Shown here one piece after another: positions 37,472 through 46,739 of a DNA stretch of 64,000 bases. Origin of the DNA: Phyllobacterium myrsinacearum. Its GTDB lineage: Bacteria > Pseudomonadota > Alphaproteobacteria > Rhizobiales > Rhizobiaceae. Position 1 is the first letter of the stretch, and each line of letters starts with the position of its first letter. The DNA lies in the NCBI RefSeq assembly GCF_014138285.1, contig NZ_JACGXN010000001.1, positions 1 through 64,000 on the forward strand, written 5' to 3'. The notes beneath the pieces are model-generated. The model was not told the DNA's origin and searched no databases. It saw only the letters and a program-made list of their open reading frames with translations. The translations under genes and the position numbers were made by a program.

Positions 37472-38038
37472 GTGTTCAGCAAGCAAATCTTTCTGGTAGC
37501 GATCAGCGTTGTGTCCGTGACGCTTGGCGGCTGTGCAAGTTACCGCCCTGCCCCAGCGGCATTTCACGAAGCTATCAACAAGCCGTATCTGCTTGATGCG
37601 GGTGACCGGATACGCCTGACTGTCTTTGAACAGGAAGGCATCACCAACACTTACAGCGTCGACCAGGCCGGCTATATTTCGGTGCCATTGATCGGCAGTG
37701 TCCCTGCTCGCGGCAAGACGATCCAGCAGATCGAAGCAGCCGTTGCAGCCAAACTGCGCAAGGGTTATCTGCGTGATCCCGATGTCGCGGTCGAAATCGA
37801 TCGTTATCGTCCGATCTTCGTCATGGGCGAAGTGGGTGCTGCCGGACAGTATTCCTACGTTCCCGGAATGACCGCCCAGAAGGCGATTGCTGCAGCCGGT
37901 GGTTTCAGCGCCCGGGCCAATCAGGCGGACATTGATATTACGCGCCAGCTTAACGGGGAAATTCTGACCGGCCGCGTTACCATTTCCGATCCGGTCCTGC
38001 CGGGTGATACAGTCTATGTACGTGAGCGCTTCTTCTGA
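37472..38038 (+). CDS. Wza-like polysaccharide export outer-membrane lipoprotein
   Basis: A 188-residue exported protein with a lipoprotein signal (MFSKQIFLVAISVVSVTLGGCASY, lipobox LGGC). It has a polysaccharide-export domain containing LLDAGDRIRLTVFEQEG and VGAAGQYSYVPGMTAQ (SLBB region). The GTG at 37472 is the start; the frame is closed just upstream. Short Wza/GumB-type proteins form the outer-membrane channel for capsule or exopolysaccharide together with the Wzz protein on the opposite strand. Confidence 0.88.
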   Translation: MFSKQIFLVAISVVSVTLGGCASYRPAPAAFHEAINKPYLLDAGDRIRLTVFEQEGITNTYSVDQAGYISVPLIGSVPARGKTIQQIEAAVAAKLRKGYLRDPDVAVEIDRYRPIFVMGEVGAAGQYSYVPGMTAQKAIAAAGGFSARANQADIDITRQLNGEILTGRVTISDPVLPGDTVYVRERFF

Positions 38039-38047
38039 TCACCTGAT

Positions 38048-39184
38048 ATGACTGGCAAACGATCCCTTCGAATCGTTCACTGCTTTCGCGCACCGGTTGG
38101 CGGAATATTCCGTCACGTGCGCGATTTGATTGATGCACAGATAGATGCCGGGCATCAGGTCGGTGTCGTTTGCGATGCGACCACCGGCGGGGACTTCGAG
38201 GAAGCGCTGCTCTCCGGCATGCAGGATAAACTGGCACTGGGACTCAACCGGATTGCCATGCAACGGCAAATTGGCCCCGGCGATGCCATCGCCGCCATAC
38301 GCAGTTACAAGGCAATCAAGACCATGCAGCCGGACGTGCTGCACGGTCACGGCGCCAAGGGCGGCACCTATGCCAGAATATTCGGCTCGGCACTGCGGTT
38401 ATCGGGAAAACGTGTCGCGCGGTTCTATTCGCCGCACGGCGGCAGCCTGCATTACGATCCTGCCACCATGGCCGGGCGTGTGATCTTTCTTATCGAGAAG
38501 ATCATGGAGAGGATGACCGACCGGATCATCTTTGTTTCAGCCTTTGAACGCAGCATATACACCAGCAAGATCGGGACGCCCCACTGCACGTCCGCACTCA
38601 TCTACAATGGCCTGACAGACGGGGATTTCGAACCGGTTGGACCGGATAGGGATGCGGCTGACTTCCTTTTCATCGGCGAACTGCGAACATTGAAAGGGCC
38701 GGATATCTTTATCGACGCTCTCGCACAGGCGAGCACACAAAGCGGAAACGTCATGACCGCTGTGATCGTCGGTGACGGTGCAGAGCGTGCCAATCTTGAA
38801 AAGCAGACAGTCGTGGCAGGCATCAATGCACACGTCCGATTTCTCAAGCCCATGAAGGCCCGGGAAGCTTTCCGTCTTGCAACCGTCGTGGTGATTCCAT
38901 CCCGTGCCGAGGCTCTGCCCTATATCGTTCTGGAGGCCTTGGCGGCCGGCCGGCCTGTTATCACAAGTCGCATTGGCGGCATTCCCGAAATACTGGGTGA
39001 TGATTCCTCGGCGCTTGTCCGCCCGGATGCGGAAGACCTTGCCCGGAAGATGGTGGCTGTTCTCTCCGATATGGCAGCCTACCGCGCGGCGCTTCCCGAT
39101 CGTAATACACTGCGGCAAAGGTTCAGCGTGCAGATGATGGCGGCGCAACTGGAAAGCGAATACTTCGCAGCGCTCGATCCATAG
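38048..39184 (+). CDS. Glycosyltransferase family 4 protein
   Basis: A 378-residue GT-B enzyme. The N-terminal half starts RIVHCFRAPVGGIFRHVRDL, the linker HGHGAKGGTYARIF follows, and the C-terminal donor domain has VIPSRAEALPYIVLEALAAGRPVI (the E-x7-E nucleotide-sugar site). GT4 enzymes add a sugar to a lipid-linked repeat. The gene starts 10 bases after the export gene stop and is followed by the initiating transferase, so all are in one operon. Confidence 0.92.
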   Translation: MTGKRSLRIVHCFRAPVGGIFRHVRDLIDAQIDAGHQVGVVCDATTGGDFEEALLSGMQDKLALGLNRIAMQRQIGPGDAIAAIRSYKAIKTMQPDVLHGHGAKGGTYARIFGSALRLSGKRVARFYSPHGGSLHYDPATMAGRVIFLIEKIMERMTDRIIFVSAFERSIYTSKIGTPHCTSALIYNGLTDGDFEPVGPDRDAADFLFIGELRTLKGPDIFIDALAQASTQSGNVMTAVIVGDGAERANLEKQTVVAGINAHVRFLKPMKAREAFRLATVVVIPSRAEALPYIVLEALAAGRPVITSRIGGIPEILGDDSSALVRPDAEDLARKMVAVLSDMAAYRAALPDRNTLRQRFSVQMMAAQLESEYFAALDP

Positions 39185-39271
39185 ATTAACCGCTGCAACC
39201 CGCATTTTCATGCAAGTATTTCTTATCTCATCCGTGCTAATACGGACTACCGGAACTCTTCAAGGTGCAGC

Positions 39272-40813
39272 ATGAAAGACAGAAAAGGGGATATCAAATT
39301 CTCGCGGGATACCGTGCGCAATCTCGTATCTGATGCTGCCTCGGCACCAAAGGAGAAAGTTACACTCAGCCCGGTAGCCTATCAGATCGCGTCGCAATAT
39401 GCGCGCAACAGCAATTCACCTGTCATGATCAGCGGCATCATGCGGATTGTTGAATTCCTGATCATCCTTCTCAGCGGGATCACAGTCTTTCTCATGTATG
39501 TCGGCCCCGCACCCGGGGTCGTCTTCAGCTACACCTTCGCCATTCTTGCGACTGCCATCGTTGGTGTGCTGGTTCTGGAACTGACGGACAGTTACCAACT
39601 GTCGGTGATGCGCAATCCATTCACCAGATTCGGCCGGTTGCTGATGGCATGGTCCGGCACATTTGCACTGATGGCGCTGGCAGCATTCTTTCTCAAGATT
39701 TCCGAAGCCTATTCACGCGTCTGGCTCGGTGCCTGGTACGTCTCCGGATTGATACTGTTCGTGCTCTTTCGCGTCATCATGTCCCGGCTTATTCGCCGCT
39801 GGGCGCGCAATGGCAAAATGGAACGCCGCGCCGTGATCGTCGGCGGTGGCAAACCGGCGGAAGACCTGATCCGCTCCATCGAGCAGCAACCCTACAATGA
39901 TATCCGTATTTGCGGCGTTTTTGATGACCGCGACGCCAAACGCTCGCCGCCCGTCGTTGCTGGCTATCCCAAGCTTGGAAATATTTCCGAACTCATCGAA
40001 TTTGCGCGTATTGCCCACATCGATATGCTCATCGTCTCGCTGCCGATCACGGCGGAAGAGCGCGTTCTTGCCCTGCTGAAGAAGCTTTGGGTCCTGCCGG
40101 TCGATATCCGGTTGTCGGCGCACAACAATCATCTTCAGTTCCGCCCGCGCGCCTATTCCTATATTGGCTCGATCGCCATGATCGACCTGTTCGACAAGCC
40201 GATCAACGACTGGGACTCGGTGGCCAAGCGGGCTTTCGACATTGTCTTCAGCCTGTTCGGCATTGTGGTTTTCAGTCCGTTCATGCTGGCGACCGCAATC
40301 GCCATCCGGCTGGAAAGCAAAGGCTCGGTCATTTTCAAGCAGCAGCGGCACGGCTTCAACAATGAAATTATCGAAGTCTGGAAATTCCGCTCGATGTATA
40401 CGGAAATGTGCGATCCGACGGCGCGCAACGCCGTGGTGAAAAATGACCCCCGCGTAACCAGGGTCGGGCGCATCATCCGCAAGACATCCATCGACGAATT
40501 GCCGCAATTCTTCAATTCCCTGATGGGAACCCTTTCGCTTGTCGGTCCCCGACCCCACGCCATCTCGGCCCATACGCACAACCTGCTCTACAACGAGGTT
40601 GTGGACGGCTATTTCGCCCGCCATCGGGTCAAGCCAGGGGTAACGGGTTGGGCACAGATCAATGGCTGGCGCGGTGAAATCGACACGGAGGACAAGATCA
40701 AGATGCGGACGGAGTTCGATCTCTACTACATTGAAAACTGGTCACTGTGGTTCGATCTGAAGATCCTGTTTCTGACACCGGTTCGTCTGCTCAACACGGA
40801 CAACGCCTATTGA
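39272..40813 (+). CDS. Undecaprenyl-phosphate sugar phosphotransferase (WcaJ-type)
   Basis: A 513-residue polyisoprenyl-phosphate hexose-1-phosphate transferase. The first 170 residues contain four hydrophobic spans. A cytosolic nucleotide-binding region follows (RRAVIVGGGKPAEDLIRSI). The catalytic C-terminal domain begins FRSMYTEM and carries SIDELPQFFNSLMG, VGPRPHAI and PGVTGWAQING. It starts repeat-unit assembly by placing the first sugar phosphate on undecaprenyl phosphate. It is preceded by an 88-base gap and followed with overlap by the Wzy-like gene. Confidence 0.93.
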   Translation: MKDRKGDIKFSRDTVRNLVSDAASAPKEKVTLSPVAYQIASQYARNSNSPVMISGIMRIVEFLIILLSGITVFLMYVGPAPGVVFSYTFAILATAIVGVLVLELTDSYQLSVMRNPFTRFGRLLMAWSGTFALMALAAFFLKISEAYSRVWLGAWYVSGLILFVLFRVIMSRLIRRWARNGKMERRAVIVGGGKPAEDLIRSIEQQPYNDIRICGVFDDRDAKRSPPVVAGYPKLGNISELIEFARIAHIDMLIVSLPITAEERVLALLKKLWVLPVDIRLSAHNNHLQFRPRAYSYIGSIAMIDLFDKPINDWDSVAKRAFDIVFSLFGIVVFSPFMLATAIAIRLESKGSVIFKQQRHGFNNEIIEVWKFRSMYTEMCDPTARNAVVKNDPRVTRVGRIIRKTSIDELPQFFNSLMGTLSLVGPRPHAISAHTHNLLYNEVVDGYFARHRVKPGVTGWAQINGWRGEIDTEDKIKMRTEFDLYYIENWSLWFDLKILFLTPVRLLNTDNAY

Positions 40814-42057
40814 GCACCACGGTCGAATCCTCTGATCTCGCCAGCATGGACCGGGCAGCGAAGAACCGCTTTCTGATCACACTTGCTTCGACACTGGCGG
40901 TTGGCTTCGGCGTTTTTCTCAGCGGTTTCGTCATCAACGAACCAGCGCCCTATGAACTCTACATGGCTGTGCTGATCGTCGTATGGGCGCTTTTTGGTCT
41001 GCGCTTTTCCCGTGGCGTCGTGGTTCTGCTCGGTCTTTTGGTGATGTTCAATCTCGGCGGGTGGTTATCGGTCGGGCAAATGCCAGATCTCAAGACCGCT
41101 CCCATGTACATGGCCGTCTCGCTGTTTCTTGCTTTTACATCGGTCTTCTTTGCCGCGATCATCGAAGGCAACCACCGTATTCTGTCAGCCATATTCAACG
41201 GCTATCTCATTGCGGCCGTCTGTACTACCATGCTCGGAATTCTGGGTTACTTCGACGCCTTTCCCGGCGCGGATGTATTTACGCGATACGGGCGCGCCAT
41301 GGGCGCCTTCAAAGATCCGAACGTGTTCGGCCCATTCCTCATTCTGCCGATCGCCTGGCTGGTGCACGGCATACTGGTTGGCAATCTTCGGTCCCTGCCG
41401 CTGCGCCTCATTCCGACGCTCATCCTCACTTTCGGCGTTTTCCTGTCGTTCTCCCGTGCGGCGTGGGGCATGGCTGTTATCGTGATCGCCGGTCTTGCCC
41501 TCGCACTTTTCATTCGGAGCCCGAGCCGCCTCTTCCGGCTCAGAATCGTATTCCTCGCCGGTCTGGCGGTCGTGATCCTTCTCATTGCCCTCATCATTGC
41601 CCTGCAAATACCCAGTGTGTCGGAACTGTTCTTTGCACGGGCACAACTCGTACAAGACTATGACAACGCCCAGTTCGGACGCTTTGCCCGCCATTGGTAC
41701 GGCCTGTTGATGTCCATTGACCATCCGCTGGGCATCGGACCGCTGGAATTTGGCCCCATCTATGGCGAGGATACCCACAATATCTGGCTGAAGGCAGCTC
41801 TCGATTATGGCTGGATCGGCTTCATCAGCTACCTGACACTGACCATGCTCACATTGGGTCTCGGCCTGCGCATTTTGTTCCGCGACCGGCCGTGGCAACC
41901 TTTCCTGCTCTGTGCGTACCTTACTTATGTCGCGCATGTGGTTGTCGGCAACGTGATCGATACCGACCACTGGCGCCATTTCTACATACTGGTTGGAATC
42001 ATCTGGGGTTGTGCTGCGCTTGAAGCGCGCCATCCCCCGCAACCATCCATCCGATAA
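40810..42057 (+). CDS. O-antigen ligase/polymerase-like membrane protein (Wzy-type)
   Basis: A membrane protein of about 415 residues with ten or more hydrophobic spans. The large periplasmic loop contains FGRFARHWYGLL, then GIGPLEFGPIYGEDTHNIWL, a D-T-H-N motif characteristic of Wzy/WaaL proteins. It should polymerise or ligate the lipid-linked repeats made by this locus. The start could be TTG 40810, which overlaps the preceding stop in the order TTGA, or ATG 40846. A long upstream extension of the open frame is not native. Confidence 0.85.
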   Translation: MSTTVESSDLASMDRAAKNRFLITLASTLAVGFGVFLSGFVINEPAPYELYMAVLIVVWALFGLRFSRGVVVLLGLLVMFNLGGWLSVGQMPDLKTAPMYMAVSLFLAFTSVFFAAIIEGNHRILSAIFNGYLIAAVCTTMLGILGYFDAFPGADVFTRYGRAMGAFKDPNVFGPFLILPIAWLVHGILVGNLRSLPLRLIPTLILTFGVFLSFSRAAWGMAVIVIAGLALALFIRSPSRLFRLRIVFLAGLAVVILLIALIIALQIPSVSELFFARAQLVQDYDNAQFGRFARHWYGLLMSIDHPLGIGPLEFGPIYGEDTHNIWLKAALDYGWIGFISYLTLTMLTLGLGLRILFRDRPWQPFLLCAYLTYVAHVVVGNVIDTDHWRHFYILVGIIWGCAALEARHPPQPSIR

Positions 42058-42337
42058 GTAATCCCGATAACAATTGTATAGATATTGTCGCAATATGTTC
42101 TAACAGAGCGTATTTTGTTATTAGTATTACATTTTATATATTTATCCCCGAAAACCACAATTCATATAACGAATATAGAAATATTATATAATATACACTC
42201 AATATGAATTCTGTGGTCACGTTGAAAAATTGCTGACTTGCATGTACGATTGCTCGATTAGTTTTATTTTCTTAAACGAAAGGGATTTCTATTCTTTAAG
42301 TTGATTCAAAGCGACGAAAAATGGGTGGAAATGATCG
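42058..42337. other. Strongly AT-rich intergenic region
   Basis: About 280 bases with many A/T runs (for example TATATATTTATC and ATATTATATAATATAC), far more AT-rich than the flanking coding DNA. No gene, tRNA or clear promoter was recognised. It separates the exopolysaccharide operon from the next small gene. Confidence 0.5.
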
Positions 42338-42595
42338 TTGACGTTTTTTGATGATGATAATCCAAACTACTCGAAAGCCGACGGCGAACTGATGCAGCAG
42401 GCACTGGAGGAAGCTGCACGGAAGTTGAGGATCGAGGACGACAATGACCCGGAATGTAAAGTTCTGGCACGTTTCGTCCGTGCCGCATTCATTATCGGCA
42501 ACAGAGATACAAAAGCGATGGCCTCATTTGCGGTAGACGCAGTGCTCGTCCGGCGTAAAGCCGCCCAACATGTTAGCCTCGGAAATTACCGATAA
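42338..42595 (+). CDS. Hypothetical protein, 85 residues
   Basis: An acidic small protein starting at a TTG codon ([19 protein letters not shown]), with GGTGGAAATG upstream as a possible ribosome site. The frame is closed just before it. The middle [20 protein letters not shown] and the C-terminal [13 protein letters not shown] are helical and protein-like. No family is recognised; internal starts such as ATG 42392 are possible. Its last bases overlap the end of the convergent ABC ATPase gene. Confidence 0.55.
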   Translation: MTFFDDDNPNYSKADGELMQQALEEAARKLRIEDDNDPECKVLARFVRAAFIIGNRDTKAMASFAVDAVLVRRKAAQHVSLGNYR

Positions 42596-43379
42596 ACTGA
42601 CGAAATGCGGGCGAACTCTCGCCGCTGAACATTTCAGCGGGCGCGCCGGTGCAATCAATCTGCCCTTCCCGCATGAAAACAACCCGGTTTGACACGTCCC
42701 GGGCGAAATTCATTTCATGGGTTACCACGAGCATCGTCATGCCCTCCTCGGCAAGCGATCGCATGACCCGCAGCACCTCGCCAACGAGCTCAGGATCAAG
42801 TGCGGAGGTCGGTTCGTCAAACAGCATGACCTTTGGCTTCATGGCGAGCGAACGCGCGATAGCCGCCCGTTGCTGCTGACCGCCGGACAGATGGGCTGGA
42901 TATGCGTGCCGTTTTTCCGCAATACCCACCTTTTCCAGAAGCGCTTCCGCTTCGGCGATACACTCGGCCCGCGGGCGTTTCAGAACATGTACAGGGCCTT
43001 CGATCACATTCTGCAGAATGGTCATATGGGACCAAAGATTGAAGGATTGAAAGACCATCCCGAGTTCCGCACGAATATGGTCCACCTGCTTCGAACTCGC
43101 CGGGACGTTCCGGCCATGCTTCTTGATCATGTTGATGTGTTCGCCATCCACCCAGATCTCGCCATCGTCGGCAATTTCAAGAAGATTGATACACCGCAGG
43201 AAGGTGGATTTACCCGAACCGCTTGAGCCGAGAATGGAGATAACGTCCCCATCATGGGCTTCAAGAGAAATGCCGCGCAGAACCTCCAGCGAACCGAATT
43301 TCTTGCGGATGTTACGCACCGAGAGCCGGTTGACGGTTGCTGTGGCCGGTTCAATGGAATGTTCGTGCACCATAACCAA
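42573..43379 (-). CDS. Amino-acid ABC transporter ATP-binding protein (HisP-type)
   Basis: A 268-residue ABC ATPase. It has Walker [13 protein letters not shown], the Q-loop in [16 protein letters not shown] signature [18 protein letters not shown], Walker [14 protein letters not shown] and a switch His in [12 protein letters not shown]. The PAAT-type sequence [23 protein letters not shown] is typical of polar-amino-acid importers. It energises the two permeases encoded directly upstream on the same strand. Confidence 0.93.
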   Translation of the reverse strand: MVMVHEHSIEPATATVNRLSVRNIRKKFGSLEVLRGISLEAHDGDVISILGSSGSGKSTFLRCINLLEIADDGEIWVDGEHINMIKKHGRNVPASSKQVDHIRAELGMVFQSFNLWSHMTILQNVIEGPVHVLKRPRAECIAEAEALLEKVGIAEKRHAYPAHLSGGQQQRAAIARSLAMKPKVMLFDEPTSALDPELVGEVLRVMRSLAEEGMTMLVVTHEMNFARDVSNRVVFMREGQIDCTGAPAEMFSGESSPAFRQFIGNFRG

Positions 43380-43385
43380 TAATCC

Positions 43386-44084
43386 TTACGACAAACGCGG
43401 AGCGGCGCGCCGATGCTGGGAAAGCCGATGTTCCAGCAGTGCCATGGCCTGCAGGATCACGAAATTAAGGATGAGATAGATTGCCGCCGCACACAGAAAG
43501 ACTTCCATGGTGCGATAGGTCTGCGAGATCAGCCGCTGTGCCACGCCCGTTACTTCCCAGACAGTCACAAGACTGGCCAGTGCCGTTGATTTCACCATCA
43601 TGACAATTTCGGTCGAATAAGCCGGAAGCGCATGACGGAAGGCGATTGGTCCGATGATCCGCCGGACAAGAAGAAAACCGGACATGCCGATGGACCGCGC
43701 CGCTTCGATTTCCTTGACCGGAACAGCACGCAAACCACTGCGGAATATCTCGGCAGTGTAACCGGCCGTGCACAGCGCCAGCGAAAGAACCGCGCAAACG
43801 AAGGGCTCACGCAGGAACGGCCAGAGAAAACTGTAGCGAATGAAACCGAACTGTCCGAGGCCGTAAAACACAAGAAACATCTGGATCAGCAGTGGCGAGC
43901 CACGAAACACGAAGATGTAGCCCTTGGCAAAATTGCTGAGGATCGGGTTCTTGGCGACACGCATCCATACGATCAACAACGCAAGCAAACCGCCGAAGAA
44001 TATCGACAGGAAAAACAGGGCAAGCGTCATGGGGACCGCTGCCAGCAGGGTTTTCATGGTCTGGAGAATGAAAACAAAATCCAT
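43386..44084 (-). CDS. Amino-acid ABC permease (HisM-type)
   Basis: A 232-residue permease with about five membrane spans. The EAA-loop region reads EIEAARSIGMSGFLLVRRIIGP, where the coupling helix contacts the ATPase. It starts after the second permease stop with a 9-base gap and ends 6 bases before the ATPase start. It forms the heterodimeric channel with the next protein. Confidence 0.9.
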   Translation of the reverse strand: MDFVFILQTMKTLLAAVPMTLALFFLSIFFGGLLALLIVWMRVAKNPILSNFAKGYIFVFRGSPLLIQMFLVFYGLGQFGFIRYSFLWPFLREPFVCAVLSLALCTAGYTAEIFRSGLRAVPVKEIEAARSIGMSGFLLVRRIIGPIAFRHALPAYSTEIVMMVKSTALASLVTVWEVTGVAQRLISQTYRTMEVFLCAAAIYLILNFVILQAMALLEHRLSQHRRAAPRLS

Positions 44085-44093
44085 GGCCGTACC

Positions 44094-44816
44094 TCAGGCC
44101 TGACCGAAGGAAGACGGCATGGAGCGATTTGCGCGCCGTTCAGCTCGATTGAACAGGCGGTCCGAAAGGCTGGTCAAAATGAGATAGAGACAGCCGCCGG
44201 CAATGAAGAAGAGGAGATATTGCCGCGTCGATCCGGCAGCGACCTGACTGGTGCGCATCAGATCCGCCAGACCGGTAACAGATACGAGCGCCGAATCTTT
44301 CAGGCTCAGCTGCCAGACATTGCCAATACCTGGAATAGCAAACCGGATCACCTGCGGGGCAATGATGCGCCGGAACAGCAGACTGCGGTGCATGCCGATG
44401 GCTTCGGCCGCCTCCAGTTCCCCTTTGGGAATGGCGAGATAGGCGCCGCGATAAACTTCTGCCTGATAGGCGCCGGAGATGATGCCAACCGCCAGGGCGC
44501 CTGCGGCAAAGGATGGCAGACCGAGAAACCCTTCATAGCCAAGCGAGCGCCCGATAGCGCTGACTGCACCCGACCCGCCGAAATAGACGAGATAGATGAT
44601 GAGAAGTTCCGGAACGCCGCGAAAGACTGTCGTATAGGCATTGCCGAGAGTGCGCGCGACTCCACCACCGGAGAGTTTTGCCCATGCAACCAGCGTGCCG
44701 AGAATGGCACCGATCAAAAGAGCGACAATGGTGACGCAGAGAGTCATGAGGGCGCCAGCGACGAGCAATCCGCCCCAGCCCTTCTGTCCAAACCCGAGCA
44801 CTTCGACTATCCACAT
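44094..44816 (-). CDS. Amino-acid ABC permease (HisQ-type)
   Basis: A 240-residue permease similar in layout to the previous one. Its coupling loop is GELEAAEAIGMHRSLLFRRIIAPQ. The first span lies near GGLLVAGALMTLCVTIVALL. It precedes the paired HisM-type gene in the same operon. The two permeases plus one ATPase and one binding protein make a complete polar-amino-acid importer. Confidence 0.9.
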   Translation of the reverse strand: MWIVEVLGFGQKGWGGLLVAGALMTLCVTIVALLIGAILGTLVAWAKLSGGGVARTLGNAYTTVFRGVPELLIIYLVYFGGSGAVSAIGRSLGYEGFLGLPSFAAGALAVGIISGAYQAEVYRGAYLAIPKGELEAAEAIGMHRSLLFRRIIAPQVIRFAIPGIGNVWQLSLKDSALVSVTGLADLMRTSQVAAGSTRQYLLFFIAGGCLYLILTSLSDRLFNRAERRANRSMPSSFGQA

Positions 44817-44950
44817 CCGCCGTGTTCCCGCTCCGCCCGGTTGATCCGGTTTTCGAGAGTATAGGCGGGCATTGTCAGATGCTGCAAATGCGTCACATTG
44901 CCTGACAATGCCCCGATCGATCCAAAGACGTTACCGCCTCGCCGTTGGAA

Positions 44951-45790
44951 TCACGGGCTGACGTCGGTCTTGAACCATTTCATGGAAAGGGTTTTTACAG
45001 TTCCGTCTGCCAGGGCGGCAGTGATGGCCTTGTCGAACATGGCCTTGAGGTCCGTATCGGCCTTGCGCAGGCCCAGTCCCTCACCAATACCGAAGATCGT
45101 ACCGCCGAACTCAGGGCCGGTGAAGACCAGCGCGCCATTTGCTTTTTCGAATGTTGTGCCGAAATACACCGCATCATCGAAGGCGAGATCAATGCGGCCA
45201 GACTCGAGATCGAGATCGCGCTCGGCACCGGTCTTGTATTCGCGCACGGTGGCGATGCTGCCGAAGTTGTCATAGATGAACTTGGCATAGACGGTCGCCG
45301 CCTGAATGCCGATGGTCTTGCCCTTGAAGGCCGTCTTCATGGCTTCGACTTCGGCAATGCCGGTCTGCCCCGGCGTAAGCTTCAGGACCGCGCCGGTTCC
45401 GGCTGCATTGGCCAGTGGGCTGTCCTTCTGGGTGGCGAAGCCTGCGTGGGTGTTGGCGTAAGGAATGGAGAAATCGATGACCTGCTTGCGCTCCTCGGTG
45501 ATCGACAATGCGTCCATGATGACGTCGAACTTGCCGGCATTGAGGGCCGGAATCATGCCATCCCAATCGGACGCGACGAGTTTGCACTCGACCTTCATCT
45601 GGTCGCAGAGATACTTTGCCAGTTCGGGCTCAAAACCGCCCAGTGTCCCGTCAGGATTGGTCACATTCCAGGGGGCATAGGCGCCCTCCAGCGTGATCGT
45701 GACTGTTTTCCAGTCTTTCGCATGAGCTGCGGACATGGACAGCGCGGAAAGCGCTATCGCTCCTGACAGCAAGAGCTTGTGTAGTTTCAT
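44951..45790 (-). CDS. Amino-acid ABC transporter periplasmic binding protein
   Basis: A 279-residue family-3 solute-binding protein. The signal peptide is MKLHKLLLSGAIALSALSMSAAHA. The lobes carry the usual motifs GGFEPELAKYLCDQM, VASDWDGMIPAL, KFDVIMDALSITEERKQVIDFS and LESGRIDLAFDD. It resembles lysine/arginine/ornithine or histidine binding proteins. It is separated from the permease gene by about 130 bases and probably shares the operon. Confidence 0.92.
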   Translation of the reverse strand: MKLHKLLLSGAIALSALSMSAAHAKDWKTVTITLEGAYAPWNVTNPDGTLGGFEPELAKYLCDQMKVECKLVASDWDGMIPALNAGKFDVIMDALSITEERKQVIDFSIPYANTHAGFATQKDSPLANAAGTGAVLKLTPGQTGIAEVEAMKTAFKGKTIGIQAATVYAKFIYDNFGSIATVREYKTGAERDLDLESGRIDLAFDDAVYFGTTFEKANGALVFTGPEFGGTIFGIGEGLGLRKADTDLKAMFDKAITAALADGTVKTLSMKWFKTDVSP

Positions 45791-45970
45791 CGGCCTTCTC
45801 CTCTTGAGGTTGGCGAGTGTTGAACCTGTGTTCCCGATACCACGCTGCGGTGGCTTTTGAGCTTTTGTCTTTTCGCAAGTTGTATATGGTACCTTATGAC
45901 ATCCCCGGTGCCGCGCAAGAGGGAAAGTCGCACTGCGAGGCAGAATCTGATCCTGCACAAGGAATGAGCA

Positions 45971-46738
45971 ATGAAAGGCCTGATAACCAACGCCATGCTC
46001 AAGAAGCAACCTGCCACACGTTATGGTGCGCCTCTTTATGCGAATGTGAAGCAAATGATCCTTGACCGCATCCACAGCGGCGAATGGCCGCCTGAGCACC
46101 GCGTTCCCTCGGAGAACGAACTGGTGGCTGGATGGGGTGTCAGCAAGATGACCGCCAACCGGGCATTGCGTGAGCTCGCCAACGAGGGCGAACTTGTGCG
46201 CATCCGTGGCGTCGGTTCGTTTGTCGCGGCGCGCAAAGGTCATTCAACGCTTTTTGAAGTGCGCAATATCGCCGATGAAATCGTCGAGCGCGGTCATATC
46301 CATAGCGCATCCATTGTGCGCCTGGCACGGGAGAAAACCTCCTGCGCCGTCGCGGACGCTCTTGACCTGCAAGCGGGAGCCACTGTCTTTCACTCGGTGA
46401 TTGTGCACCGCGAAAACGGTATCCCGGTCCAGCTCGAGGATCGTTTCGTCAATCCGGCAGCCGCTCCAGATTATCTCGCTCAGGACTTCACGGCCCTCAC
46501 GCCCAATGCCTACCTCAGCGCGATTGCGCCGCTCAGCGGGTCGGAACATGTGGTTGAAGCCGCGATGCCCTCTGCACAGGAGCGCAAGCTGCTTGATATC
46601 CTGCGCACCGAGCCATGCCTTGCCATCCGCCGCCGCACATGGTCGGGCAGATCTGTGGTTTCACTCGTCCATCTGGTCTATCCGGGCAATCGCTACCGGC
46701 TGGAATCGCGGACCGGCGCAACGCCGGATAAAGTTTGA
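45971..46738 (+). CDS. HutC-like GntR-family transcriptional regulator
   Basis: A 255-residue regulator with an N-terminal winged helix (YANVKQMILDRI, then WGVSKMTANRALRELANEGELVRIRGVGSFVA) and a C-terminal UTRA effector domain (QLEDRFVNPAAAPDYLAQDF). HutC represses histidine utilisation by sensing urocanate. The gene is divergent from the ABC importer with 180 bases between the starts, and a TTGTATATGGTACC stretch near 45880 recalls HutC-type AT palindromes. Local hut enzymes are absent, so histidine regulation is inference. Confidence 0.88.
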   Translation: MKGLITNAMLKKQPATRYGAPLYANVKQMILDRIHSGEWPPEHRVPSENELVAGWGVSKMTANRALRELANEGELVRIRGVGSFVAARKGHSTLFEVRNIADEIVERGHIHSASIVRLAREKTSCAVADALDLQAGATVFHSVIVHRENGIPVQLEDRFVNPAAAPDYLAQDFTALTPNAYLSAIAPLSGSEHVVEAAMPSAQERKLLDILRTEPCLAIRRRTWSGRSVVSLVHLVYPGNRYRLESRTGATPDKV

Positions 46739-46739
46739 A

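Noticed and set aside
43632-44864. Long open frame opposite the ABC permeases
   Set aside because: Antisense to two well-supported permease genes, charged low-complexity translation.
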